Assembly: GCF_003259745.1 (NCBI RefSeq)
Contig: NZ_QLMC01000001.1
Location: 496,001 to 560,000, forward strand
Length of the DNA stretch: 64,000 nucleotides
Origin: Larkinella arboricola
Lineage (GTDB): Bacteria > Bacteroidota > Bacteroidia > Cytophagales > Spirosomataceae
Direction: 5' to 3'
The notes below the pieces were generated by a model. That model was not told the origin of the DNA. It searched no databases and was given only the letters and a program-made list of their open reading frames with translations. Every line of letters starts with the position of its first letter. The stretch's first letter is position 1. Below are positions 8,726 to 19,100 of the stretch, piece by piece. The position numbers and the translations under genes are program-made.

Positions 8726-10168
8726 ATGAAATTTCGTCTATTGATCATCGGTGCGCTCAGCCTGGGGCTGGCCGGTTGTTCGGATTTTCTGGAACTGGCC
8801 CCCAAAGACGCGATGAACGTCAAGAATTTTTACCGGAATGCCTCCGATATGCAGGTGGCCGTCAATGCCGCCTACGGGATGCTGACCAGCGCGGGTGAAT
8901 ACGGCTATGCTTATTACAACGTGGGTGAAGTCCGGTCCGATAACACGATGAACTGGGAGGGGGGCGGAAATCTGCCCGATGCCGAACTCGACCAGTTTAA
9001 AATGGCTTCCACCAACGAAATCATCCGGCTCATGTGGCTGGATACGTACCGGGGAATTCTGGCCTGCAACGCGGTTTTGGACCATATCGGTGGTGCTACG
9101 ATGGATCAGGCAATGCGGGACCGGTTTATCGGGGAAGCCAAATTTCTGCGGGCGCTGATGTATTTCAACCTGGTCCGGACGTTCGGGGATGTGCCGCTGG
9201 TGGTGTCTGAAACGAAATCCGTATCGGAAGGATACAGCCAGTCGAGACGACCCGCGTCGGAGGTGTACAGCCAGATCATTGCCGACCTGGCCGACGCCGA
9301 GCAGAAGCTGCCGGTTTCGTACACCGGCAACGACATTGGGCGCGCCACGAAGGGAGCCGCCCGGGGCTTGCTCGGTAAGGTGTATCTGACCACCGGCGAT
9401 TTTGCCAAAGCGAAAGACAAACTCAAAGAGGTAATTGAGCAGGGCACGTATAAACTGCTGGACGATTACAAGGCGCTGTGGCCGGTCGCCAACGCCAACA
9501 ACCAGGAGTCCCTTTTTGAAGTGCAGTTCAAGAAAGGCGGAACCGGCACGGGAAGCAACTTTTACAACAATTTTGCCCCCCGCAACTCCGGAACCTCCGT
9601 CATCAAGGTGGGCTTTCCGAGTGGCCGGAACATTCCAACGGAGGATTTAATTGCCGCTTACGAACCCGGTGACAGTCGCAAGGAAGCGTCGCTGGCGGTG
9701 GGGTATACGGACAATGTCACAGGTAAGTTTGTGGCCGATCCGTATACGCTGAAATTCCAGGATACGCCCTTTACCGAAGGCGATGCCGACAACAACTGGC
9801 CGGTGCTCCGGTATGCGGATGTACTTTTGATGTATGCCGAAGCCCTCAACGAAGTCAACGGTGGGCCAACGGCAGAAGCGCGGGATGCGATCAATGTCGT
9901 GCGGAAACGGGCGAAGCTGGCTCCGCTGGCGGCTGGTCAGTCGAAGGCGGCTTTTGCGCTGGCGATTGAGCACGAGCGGCAGGTCGAACTGGCGTTTGAA
10001 GGCCACCGCTGGTTTGATCTGGTCCGGACCGGCCGGGCGGTTCCGGTGATGAATGGGCATTTTAAGGGGCAGGTCGTGCAGGATTTCAACAAGGTTTTCC
10101 CGATTCCGCAGACCCAGATTGATGTCAATCCGCAGGGCATCACGCAAAATCCCGGCTATACCTTTTAG
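8726..10168 (+). CDS. SusD/RagB family nutrient-binding outer-membrane lipoprotein
   Basis: The 480-residue protein has a lipoprotein signal peptide with lipobox LAGC, lipidated at Cys18. It then shows SusD features: NVKNFYRNASDMQVAVNAAYG, FIGEAKFLRALMYFNLVRTFGDVPLV, and a C-terminal region VLRYADVLLMYAEALNEVNG, IEHERQVELAFEGHRWFDLVRTG, FPIPQTQIDVNPQ. SusD forms the lid on SusC and captures ligand at the cell surface. Acidic residues after the Cys (CSDFLE) suit the Bacteroidota surface-export signal. It is co-transcribed with the upstream susC and may continue into the carboxypeptidase gene about 100 bases later. Confidence 0.95.
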   Translation: MKFRLLIIGALSLGLAGCSDFLELAPKDAMNVKNFYRNASDMQVAVNAAYGMLTSAGEYGYAYYNVGEVRSDNTMNWEGGGNLPDAELDQFKMASTNEIIRLMWLDTYRGILACNAVLDHIGGATMDQAMRDRFIGEAKFLRALMYFNLVRTFGDVPLVVSETKSVSEGYSQSRRPASEVYSQIIADLADAEQKLPVSYTGNDIGRATKGAARGLLGKVYLTTGDFAKAKDKLKEVIEQGTYKLLDDYKALWPVANANNQESLFEVQFKKGGTGTGSNFYNNFAPRNSGTSVIKVGFPSGRNIPTEDLIAAYEPGDSRKEASLAVGYTDNVTGKFVADPYTLKFQDTPFTEGDADNNWPVLRYADVLLMYAEALNEVNGGPTAEARDAINVVRKRAKLAPLAAGQSKAAFALAIEHERQVELAFEGHRWFDLVRTGRAVPVMNGHFKGQVVQDFNKVFPIPQTQIDVNPQGITQNPGYTF

Positions 10169-10272
10169 GCCCGTGTCAAACTAAGTTTCACAGGAGCGCC
10201 CGGCACGGGTTGAGCCGGATTTCTTCCGACTTCGTTCGGTGCCGGACGCTCCGCTTACGTATCGAGCATTTG

Positions 10273-11538
10273 ATGATGAACTACAAAAACTATCTGCGCC
10301 CATTGGTTTTGGGTCTTTGTGGGTTAACCACCACTTTAGGAATTGCTCAGGCTGATGCGTCCGTATCCGGCAAACAATCAGCGCGGATGGATACCGTGTC
10401 TGCCTCCACGGTTTTTATTCATACCGGCTTTGAAAACGCATCTCCGATGAACTGGGAGGTCGATGCCGAAGGCCGGGTGGTCGGCAGTCTGGTGTACGAC
10501 CACGAGCGGTTTTCCATCAACCGGGCGGTCAATCACTTTCATTTCCGGGTCGAAGCGCCGGTGGGCAAGGAGGTAACGATCATTCTCGAGAACTTTAACA
10601 ACATCTGGAACCGTACCCCCGCCAGCTCGATTTCCAAACTGACGCCCATCGTGGTTTCCTTCGACAACAAAACCTGGGAAAGCCGCCCGACCGAGTTGAT
10701 TTCGGGCAACCGGTTGCAGTTCAAAGTGAAGATGACCGGCCCCAGCGCCTACATCGCCAGTCTGGAACCGTACCGCATCAGCGATCTGGACCGGTTTCTG
10801 GCCAAAATCCGGACGCATAAACTCGTTACCGTCACCCCAATCGGGCACACGGCCGAAGGGCGGTCGCTGGAGATGATCAAAGTCGGCAACGAGAAAGCTC
10901 CGAAACGGCTTTTTATCCGGGCGCGGGCGCATTCGTTCGAAACGGGCGGCAACTGGACGGTCGAGGGGCTGGTCAACCGGTTGTTGAAGGATGATGCCGA
11001 GTCGCGGCTGTACCTGAAAAACTACTGCGTTTACATTCTTCCGATGGCCAACAAGGACGGCGTGGCCCGGGGCCGGACCCGGTTCAACGCCAATGGCTAC
11101 GACCTGAACCGCAAGTGGGACATTGCGGCTGATTCGTTGATTGCGCCCGAAAATTATTTCCTGGAAAAGTGGCTGGCTAAAATGGTTCGGGAAAACAAAA
11201 AGCCGGACCTGGCCATCGACCTGCACAACGACCCCGGCGGCAACCTGCACATCAGCCGACCCGCCGGCGACATCACGGCTTATCTGGCAAACATGAAGAA
11301 GCTCGAAACGCTTCTGCGGAAATACACCTGGTTTACGGAAGGCTCCACCAGCGCCCAATTCCGGAATCCCGGCTCGCTGGGCGAAGGCTTTATGGAACGG
11401 TTTGGCATCGAGGCCCTGGTGTACGAACTGAATTACGAGTGGATTGCAGGACTGAAAAAAGCCCCGTTGGCGCAGGACTGGCTGCTACTGGGCAGCAAAC
11501 TGCCGGAGGTGTTTTACCATTATTTCCAGAAACCGTAA
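10273..11538 (+). CDS. Secreted M14 family zinc carboxypeptidase-like protein
   Basis: The 421-residue protein has a signal peptide (LRPLVLGLCGLTTTLGIAQA) and an N-terminal beta-rich domain of about 150 residues like that before M14 catalytic domains. The zinc ligands appear as H220 and E223 (ARAHSFETGG) and H318 (DLHNDPGG); the catalytic glutamate is probably E385 (LVYELNYEW). The catalytic-domain start IGHTAEGRSLEMIKVG is typical of M14 enzymes. It should trim C-terminal residues from peptides or act on related amide substrates in the periplasm or outside. ATG 10273 is preferred over an upstream TTG because it gives a clean signal peptide. The sugar dehydrogenase gene begins four bases after the stop, so the two genes form an operon. 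Confidence 0.87.
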   Translation: MMNYKNYLRPLVLGLCGLTTTLGIAQADASVSGKQSARMDTVSASTVFIHTGFENASPMNWEVDAEGRVVGSLVYDHERFSINRAVNHFHFRVEAPVGKEVTIILENFNNIWNRTPASSISKLTPIVVSFDNKTWESRPTELISGNRLQFKVKMTGPSAYIASLEPYRISDLDRFLAKIRTHKLVTVTPIGHTAEGRSLEMIKVGNEKAPKRLFIRARAHSFETGGNWTVEGLVNRLLKDDAESRLYLKNYCVYILPMANKDGVARGRTRFNANGYDLNRKWDIAADSLIAPENYFLEKWLAKMVRENKKPDLAIDLHNDPGGNLHISRPAGDITAYLANMKKLETLLRKYTWFTEGSTSAQFRNPGSLGEGFMERFGIEALVYELNYEWIAGLKKAPLAQDWLLLGSKLPEVFYHYFQKP

Positions 11539-11542
11539 CCGG

Positions 11543-13063
11543 ATGAAAAAGCGATGGCCCCGGGCGGTCTTGTGGGCGGGCCCGATCTTCTTTTTGCTTG
11601 CATCTCTCAGCTTTCGCGTGCCCCAACTGCTGGATGGCCGGATGGGGCCCACGGAAAGCTACGCGCTGGATTCAACTCGACTGGAGGTGAAAACCGTAGC
11701 GACCAACCTCAACGGCGTCTGGGATATGGTCTGGGGGCCCGACAACTGGATCTGGTTTACCGAACAGGACGGAAAAGTCCGGCGGCTGAACCCGGAAACC
11801 GGGCAAATTCTGGACCTGCTGCAAATCCCTGATTATTACCGCAAGCGGCTGGGGCTGATGAGTATGGTATTGCATCCCGATTGGAAAACCAGTCCGCAGG
11901 TGTTTATCAATTACACCCATATGCAACCGGATTCCGTCATTGTCTCCAAACTGGTGCGGTATACCTACAACGGCAAAAACCTGATCAAGCCCGTCTTGCT
12001 GTACCAGATTCCGGGGTATTTGGGGCATAACGGCTCCCGGCTGGTGGTCAGCAAGGACCGGAAACTCCTGTGGGCCACCGGTGATCTGAAGCAAAAGGAA
12101 ACGATTCTGGACCCCAAATTTCCCAACGGCAAGGTGCTCCGGCTGAACCTCGACGGTACCATTCCGGCTGATAATCCGTTTCCGGGCAGTCCGGTCTGGG
12201 CGATGGGTTTCCGGGTGCCGCAGGGGTTGGTGTTTGCCAGCAACGGTAATCTGTTTATTGCCGAACACGGCGATGCCACCGACGACGAGGTAAACCGGGT
12301 GGTGAAGGGAGCCAGTTACGGATGGCCGCATATCGCCGGTTTCAGCGACTTGCCCGACGAAGAACGGTATGCCGCCGACCATCCGACCGTGTTTCCGGTC
12401 AAAGCCTGGACGCCCACCATTGCCCCGGCCGGTATGGATTATTACGACGGCAACATCCCCGAATGGAAAAACGCCTTGCTACTCAGTACGTTGAAAGACC
12501 AGAGCCTGCGGGTGCTGCGGCTGGACGCCAAAAAGGAGAAGATTGTGGACGAGCAGATTCATTTTTCAAAGCAGTTTGGCCGCCTGCGCGACGTGTGTGT
12601 ATCGCCGTCGGGTGCGGTTTTTATCGGCACCAGCAACCGCGACTGGAACCCCATTGCCAATTTTCCGATCCCAGCCGATGACCGGATTATCCGCATCAGC
12701 CGCGCCGGTACCATTCCGAAAGCAGCGCGGGTGGCGAAGGCTCAGAAAAGCGCCGACGCAGAACCGGCGGCTTTGCTGTACGCGAGCTATTGTGCATCCT
12801 GCCACAAACCGGATGGGCGTGGGGTTCCGGGTTCGTTTCCGTCGCTGGTCGCTTCGTCCCGGCTGAAAGGGGATAAAAAGGCGCTGATTAAGTTTATCCT
12901 GACCGGTTCTCAATCGGCGTCCGGGGAAGGAATGCCGGCTTTTGGTTTTATGTCCGATAAGCAACTGGCCGAAGTCGTCTCGTATGTCCGCGTCAAACTG
13001 GCCGGGGAGGCTTCCGGAGTTTCTGCCGAGGAAATCAAGCAGGTCCGGGCTGATAAAAAATGA
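11543..13063 (+). CDS. PQQ-dependent sugar dehydrogenase (glucose/sorbosone dehydrogenase type) fused to cytochrome c
   Basis: This 506-residue secreted protein has two parts. Residues about 45-390 form a beta-propeller of the glucose/sorbosone dehydrogenase family (GVWDMVWGPDNWIWFTEQDGKVRRL, GHNGSRLVVSKDRKLLWATGD, MGFRVPQGLVFASNGNLFIAEHGD, NRVVKGASYGWPHIAG). Residues about 405-495 are a class I cytochrome c domain with heme motif C417-A-S-C420-H421 and a later Met-containing GEGMPAFGFM for the sixth ligand. The family oxidizes sugars or polyols with PQQ, and the fused heme domain would pass electrons to the periplasmic respiratory chain. The start has a hydrophobic signal-anchor (VLWAGPIFFLLASLSF). 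It is coupled to the M14 peptidase gene upstream. Confidence 0.9.
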   Translation: MKKRWPRAVLWAGPIFFLLASLSFRVPQLLDGRMGPTESYALDSTRLEVKTVATNLNGVWDMVWGPDNWIWFTEQDGKVRRLNPETGQILDLLQIPDYYRKRLGLMSMVLHPDWKTSPQVFINYTHMQPDSVIVSKLVRYTYNGKNLIKPVLLYQIPGYLGHNGSRLVVSKDRKLLWATGDLKQKETILDPKFPNGKVLRLNLDGTIPADNPFPGSPVWAMGFRVPQGLVFASNGNLFIAEHGDATDDEVNRVVKGASYGWPHIAGFSDLPDEERYAADHPTVFPVKAWTPTIAPAGMDYYDGNIPEWKNALLLSTLKDQSLRVLRLDAKKEKIVDEQIHFSKQFGRLRDVCVSPSGAVFIGTSNRDWNPIANFPIPADDRIIRISRAGTIPKAARVAKAQKSADAEPAALLYASYCASCHKPDGRGVPGSFPSLVASSRLKGDKKALIKFILTGSQSASGEGMPAFGFMSDKQLAEVVSYVRVKLAGEASGVSAEEIKQVRADKK

Positions 13064-13274
13064 TGGATAAGCACTCTAAAAGGTTCGTATACCGCCATCA
13101 CAGAAGGGTAGACGGCCCTTGCAATGTGTAACGCTGTCGATTCTTCGAACGCTCCTTTTAATCTTTTCCATTAAATCATCCATCTTTTTCCGAATTAAGG
13201 CTATGGTTTATCGGGTATAAACTTGTGTTTTTTGCATATTCTCCAAGCTGATTCTTCGTAACCAACTTCTGCGT

Positions 13275-16160
13275 ATGCAAAAAAAGTGGCTGGGCATCTG
13301 TCTTTTTGCGCTCGCTATCGGGTTTGCCTTTTCAAATCGGGCGATCGGTCAGAACAAACTCTCCTTAGCCGGTGAGTGGCAACTTCGCCTGGACCCAAAC
13401 GACCTGGGCCTGCGCCAGCACTGGTGGCAAATGGAGTACACCGACCGGGTTACGCTACCCGGTTCGCTCGCCGAAAACGGCAAAGGCAACGACATAACCT
13501 TGCAAACGCCCTGGACAGGGGATGTTTTTGACAGCACTTATTTTGTTTCGGAGCGCTACCAGAAATACCGCCAGGGCGACGTTAAAATTCCCTTCTGGCT
13601 CAAGCCCGTCAAGTACTACACCGGTCCGGCCTGGTACAAACGACAAATCGATATTCCCGCTGACTGGGCCAAAAAGCAGATTACGCTGAACCTTGAACGG
13701 TGCCATTGGGAGACGATGGTGTACGTCAACGGCCAGTTCTGCGGCACCCGCAACAGCTTGGTGGCGCCCCATCAGTTTGACCTGAGCAAAGCCCTGCGCC
13801 CGGGGCGGAACACGATTGTCGTGCGGGTGGACAACCGCTACAAAATGCACATCGGTCCCAATTCCCACAGCGTGGCGGACCACACCCAGACGAACTGGAA
13901 CGGTCTGGTCGGCGACCTGTCCTTAACTGCCGGATCGACTACCTACCTCGACGATGTTCAGGTCTATCCGAAACTGGCAACCAAAACCATTGCCGTAACG
14001 CTGGACCTGCACCAGCCCCGGCGGCAAACCTTCCGGGGCAAGATTATTCTCCAGGCCAAACCGGTACAGCCTAACGCAACGGCCCTGCCCAATCAGGAGC
14101 AGCCCGTCAATTTTTCCACCGAAGAAACCACCGTCACGGCCACCTACGCTATTCCGAACCCGCAGCTCTGGGACGAATTTACGCCCAACCGCTACGAGTT
14201 GCGCGCCCAGTTGGTCAGTGAGCAGGGCGAGGTATTATCCGAAAAAACGGTGCCATTCGGGATGCGCGAAATGGGAACCAGCGGCACCCGACTGACCATC
14301 AACGGACGGCCTATCTTTCTGCGGGGCGACGTGGATTGCGCGGCTTTTCCGCTAACGGGTTACCCACCCACCACCGAACCGTACTGGGAAAAAATCATGA
14401 AAACGGCTAAAGCCTACGGCCTGAATCACCTGCGTTTCCACTCGTGGTGCCCACCCGAAGCGGCTTTTGACGTGGCCGACCGGCTGGGGATGTACCTGTA
14501 CGTGGAAAGTCCGCTCTGGGCCAACCAGAGCAGCGCCGTCGGGACCGGTGGCGTAATCGACGACTTCATTTACCGGGAATCGGAGCGCATTCTGAAAGCC
14601 TACGGCAACCATCCGTCGTTCTGCATGATGTCATACGGCAACGAACCGGGCGGGGCGTTTCAGTCGGATTTTCTGGGTCGTTGGGTCGAGCATTTCAAGC
14701 AAAAAGACGGTCGGCGGCTCTATACGAGCGGTGCGGGCTGGCCGATGCTGCCCGAAAACCAGTTCCACATTCACTCCGACGCCCGGATTCAGCAGTGGGG
14801 GCAGGGCGTCAACAGCATTATTAATGCGAAGCCTCCCCAAACCGGCTACGACTGGCGGGAAATCATTCAAAAGGCTTCAGCGCCTTACATCAGCCACGAA
14901 ATCGGGCAGTGGTGCGTCTACCCGAATTTCGGGGAAATGGCCAAATACAAGGGCGTGTTGAAGCCGACCAATTTCGAGATTTTCAAAGAAACGCTCGAAG
15001 AAGCCGGGATGGGCGATCAGGCAGAAGCCTTCCTGCATTCATCAGGCCGGTTGCAGACCCTCTGTTACAAAGCCGACATCGAAGCCGCCCTGCGTACGCC
15101 CGGTTTTGCCGGTTTTCAACTGCTGGGCCTGCACGATTTCCCGGGCCAGGGCACGGCGTTGGTCGGGGCGCTGGACGTTTTCTGGGAATCAAAAGGGTAC
15201 ACGACGCCCGAAGAATACCGTACGTTTTGCAACAATACGGTTTTGCTGGCTCGCCTGGACAAACTCGTTTACGAAAACAACGAGACGTTACAGGCCGCCC
15301 TCGAAATTGCTCATTTTGGTCCGCAGGAATTGACGAATCAAACCGTGATCTGGCAGGTGCTGGATGCGTCGGGCAAAGTGAAACGAAGCGGAACCCTGCA
15401 AAAAGACCGGGTTGCCATCGACAACGGGCAAACCGTGGGCACCGTTCACCTGCCGCTAGCTGGCTTTAAGAAACCGGAGATGCTGACGCTGAAAGTGGCC
15501 TTGAAGGGCACGGATGTTACCAACACCTGGAATTTCTGGGTGTACCCGACGGGGGTCAATCCCGATGCAGCTAGGGGGAAAGTAATCGTCGCCCACTCGC
15601 TAACCGACGACGTGGTAAACCAGTTGCAAAACGGCGCGAACGTGCTGCTGTTGTCCTATGGCCACGTCCGGAAGGGCAAAGGGGCCGAAGTGGAAATTGG
15701 TTTTTCAAGCGTGTTCTGGAATACCTCCTGGACGAAAGGGCAGGCTCCGCACACGCTGGGACTGCTCTGCGATCCGGCGCACCCGCTGTTTGCGGCATTC
15801 CCGACCGAAGCCAGCAGCAACTACCAGTGGCAGGATCTGGTCAGCCATTCCCAAACCGTCATCCTCAACGATTTCCCGAAAACGCTCCGTCCCCTGATTC
15901 AGCCGATTGATACCTGGTTCGAAAACCGTCGGTTGTCGCTGGCGTTCGAGGGGCGTGTCGGCAAAGGGAACCTGCTGGTTTGCAGCATCGACCTGGACAA
16001 TAATCTGGCCCAGCGGTCCGCAGCCCGGCAACTGAAATACAGCCTGTTAAACTACATGAACAGCAGTCGGTTTAAGCCGGGCCATGAGCTTTCCGCTGAT
16101 CAGATTAGTCAATTGTTCCAGCAGGAAACGACGCTGATCAGCCCGGCCCAAAAGAAGTAA
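13275..16160 (+). CDS. Secreted glycoside hydrolase family 2 protein
   Basis: The 961-residue protein has a signal peptide (GICLFALAIGFAFSNRAIG). A jelly-roll sugar-binding domain follows (LAGEWQLRLDPNDLG, YTGPAWYKRQIDIPADWA, LERCHWETMVYVNGQFCG), then an Ig-like domain and a TIM barrel starting at LTINGRPIFLRGDVDCAAFP. The likely acid/base is E457 in YGNEPGG and the likely nucleophile is E542 in SHEIGQW, both where GH2 enzymes carry them. An extra C-terminal region of about 250 residues with beta-sandwich and ThuA/GATase-like character follows the barrel. GH2 covers beta-galactosidase, beta-glucuronidase, beta-mannosidase and others; the specificity here is not readable. The DUF5107 protein gene starts 30 bases after its stop. 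Confidence 0.9.
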   Translation: MQKKWLGICLFALAIGFAFSNRAIGQNKLSLAGEWQLRLDPNDLGLRQHWWQMEYTDRVTLPGSLAENGKGNDITLQTPWTGDVFDSTYFVSERYQKYRQGDVKIPFWLKPVKYYTGPAWYKRQIDIPADWAKKQITLNLERCHWETMVYVNGQFCGTRNSLVAPHQFDLSKALRPGRNTIVVRVDNRYKMHIGPNSHSVADHTQTNWNGLVGDLSLTAGSTTYLDDVQVYPKLATKTIAVTLDLHQPRRQTFRGKIILQAKPVQPNATALPNQEQPVNFSTEETTVTATYAIPNPQLWDEFTPNRYELRAQLVSEQGEVLSEKTVPFGMREMGTSGTRLTINGRPIFLRGDVDCAAFPLTGYPPTTEPYWEKIMKTAKAYGLNHLRFHSWCPPEAAFDVADRLGMYLYVESPLWANQSSAVGTGGVIDDFIYRESERILKAYGNHPSFCMMSYGNEPGGAFQSDFLGRWVEHFKQKDGRRLYTSGAGWPMLPENQFHIHSDARIQQWGQGVNSIINAKPPQTGYDWREIIQKASAPYISHEIGQWCVYPNFGEMAKYKGVLKPTNFEIFKETLEEAGMGDQAEAFLHSSGRLQTLCYKADIEAALRTPGFAGFQLLGLHDFPGQGTALVGALDVFWESKGYTTPEEYRTFCNNTVLLARLDKLVYENNETLQAALEIAHFGPQELTNQTVIWQVLDASGKVKRSGTLQKDRVAIDNGQTVGTVHLPLAGFKKPEMLTLKVALKGTDVTNTWNFWVYPTGVNPDAARGKVIVAHSLTDDVVNQLQNGANVLLLSYGHVRKGKGAEVEIGFSSVFWNTSWTKGQAPHTLGLLCDPAHPLFAAFPTEASSNYQWQDLVSHSQTVILNDFPKTLRPLIQPIDTWFENRRLSLAFEGRVGKGNLLVCSIDLDNNLAQRSAARQLKYSLLNYMNSSRFKPGHELSADQISQLFQQETTLISPAQKK

Positions 16161-16190
16161 ACGAACCTATCAACACCGCTAAACGAATCT

Positions 16191-19100
16191 ATGGATTTGC
16201 AGGAAGTAAACGTGTGGGAAGAGTCGGTTATCATTCCCACCTACGGTGTCGGCGCTCCCGAAAAAAATCCGATGTTTCTCGAAAAACGGGTCTACCAGGG
16301 CAGCAGTGGCGTGGTGTACCCCAATGCCGTCATCGAGAAGATCGACGATCACAAGGAAGACCGGGCGTATCAGGCGGTTTTTCTCGAAAACCAGTACCTG
16401 AAAATCATGGTTTTGCCCCAGTTGGGTGGCCGGATTCAGATGGCGTACGACAAGATCAAAAACCGTCATTTTATCTATTACAATGGGGTCATTAAACCCG
16501 CGCTCGTGGGACTAACGGGGCCGTGGATTTCGGGTGGGATTGAGTTCAATTGGCCGCAGCACCACCGCCCCAGCACGTTCGAGCCGGTGGATTACACCAC
16601 CGAAGCGCATCCCGACGGCTCTAAAACGGTGTGGGTCAGCGAGGTGGAACGGATGTTTCACACAAAGGGCATGGCCGGTTTTCGGCTGTATCCCGACAAG
16701 GCGTATCTGGAAATTCAGGGCGTTCTTTATAACCGTACCCCGATGCCGCAGACGTTTCTGTGGTGGGCCAACCCCGCCGTGAAGGTCAACGACCATTACC
16801 AGTCCGTGTTTCCGCCGGATGTGTACGCGGTATACGATCACGGACGGCGCGATGTTTCTTCCTTCCCGATTGCGCGGGGGACGTACTATAAAGTGGATTA
16901 TTCGCCGGGCACCGACATTTCCCGCTACAAAAATATTCCGGTACCGACCTCGTACATGGCCGTGGCATCGAAGTACGATTTCATGGGCGGCTACGAACAC
17001 GACAGCCGGGGCGGTTTGCTGCACGTGGCCGATCATCACCTGTCGCCGGGCAAAAAACAGTGGACCTGGGGCAACGGGGAGTTTGGCTACGCCTGGGACC
17101 GCAACCTGACCGACGAAGATGGCCCGTATATCGAACTGATGACCGGCGTGTTTACGGACAATCAACCGGATTTTTCGTGGATTATGCCCAACGAAGAACG
17201 CCAGTTTACGCAGTATTTCATGCCGTACAGTGAAATCGGGCTGGTCAAAAATGCCACGAAAGAAGCCGCCGTGAACCTGGAATGGACGGAAGAAACCGTT
17301 CGGGTCGGGGTGTATGCAACTGCCGTGTATCCCGGTGCCATCGTCCGGCTAACCCAGGATGAAGAAGTTGTATTTGAACAAACCGTTGATCTTACGCCGG
17401 AACAACCTTTTTTCTACGAAGTCAGCCAACCCATTGAAAAGCCGGCCAGCCTGAGCGTGAGCGTTGAAACCGCTGACGGTATTGAGCTAGTCACTTACCA
17501 GCCCGAAGAACCCATAGAGCAGGCAATACCGGAACCGGCCCAGGCCGCCAAAGACCCCGCCGAGGTAGAGAACAACGAGCAGTTGTACCTGACGGGTTTG
17601 CACATCGAGCAATACCGCCACGCGACCTACGCGGCCACCGATTACTACGAGGAAGCCCTCCGTCGCGACCCGGGCGACGTTCGCTGCAACAACGCGATGG
17701 GGCTCTGGCTGCTCCGGCGGGGGCAAATCGCGCGGGCCGAACCGTATTTCCGGCGGGCCATTCAGACCCTGACGCAGCGCAACCCCAACCCCTACGACGG
17801 CGAACCGTATTACAACCTCGGTCTTTGTCTGCAACTACTGGGCCGCGACGCCGAAGCCTACGATGCGTTCTATAAAGCCACCTGGAATGCGGCCTGGCAG
17901 GACACCAGTTTCCTCGAGCTGGCCCGCGTTGCCACCCGACGCAAAACCTACGACAAAGCGCTAAAACTGGTCGAACAGTCGCTGATTCGAAAATGGCACG
18001 GGCATTCGGCGAGGCACCTGAAAGCGGCTCTGCTGCGCAAGACCGGGCGGACGGCGGAAGCTCTCCGGCTTATCGACGACACGCTGGCCATCGACCGCTT
18101 TCATTTTGGCTGCCTGTTCGAAAAATCGCTTATCGAGCAAGCGGATAACCCGTTGAAAGCCGCCCAAACCCGCCGGGAGCTAAACGAACTGATGCGGTTT
18201 TACGTCCATAATTACCTGGCTTATGCGCTGGATTACAGCCGGGCCGGTCTGTACGACGAAGCCATTGCCCTGCTGACGGAACTGCTGGCATCCGGGCAAC
18301 CCGTTTACCCGATGGTGTATTACTTTCTGGCCTATTTTCATCACCAGTTGGGAGACGCCCAAACCGCTCGGGAGTACCTTAAAAAAGCCACGGAGGCCAG
18401 CCCGGACTTTGTGTTTCCCAACCGCTTGGAGGAGTTGCAGGTTTTGCAATGGGCGACTTCGCAAACAGACGATAATCAGTCAATTAATCACGCCCACACC
18501 TGGTATTTCCTCGGTAATTTCTGGTATGCCAACCGGCAGTACGACGAAGCCATTGCTGCTTGGGAACGTTCGGTTAATCTGAAAGATACTTTCCCGACGG
18601 TGTTCCGGAATTTGTCGCTGGCCTATTACAACAAGCGTCACCAACCCGACCGGGCGCGGACGGCACTGGAAACGGCTTTTGCGCTCGACCCGATGGATGC
18701 GCGGGTGCTGATGGAACTCGATCAGTTATACAAAAAGCTGAACCATCCGCCCGCCGAGCGACTTGCCTTGCTAGAAAAACACCTGACCGTCACCGAGCAA
18801 CGGGATGATCTCTATCTGGAGCGCATTACGCTGTATAACCAGTTGGGCAATCACCAGAAAGCCCGCGATTTGCTGGCTAGTCGGCAGTTTCATCCGTGGG
18901 AGGGGGGCGAAGGCAAGGTGGTGGGCCAATACCTGATCTGCCACCTCGAACTGGCCAAACAGGCGCTGCAAAATGCCGATTACGCCGAAGCCCTGACGCT
19001 GCTGGAAGCCGCCGAAACCTATCCCCCCAATCTGGGCGAGGGCAAACTGTTCGGCGTGCACGAACCCGACCTGTTTTACCTCAAAGGACTGGCCTATGAA

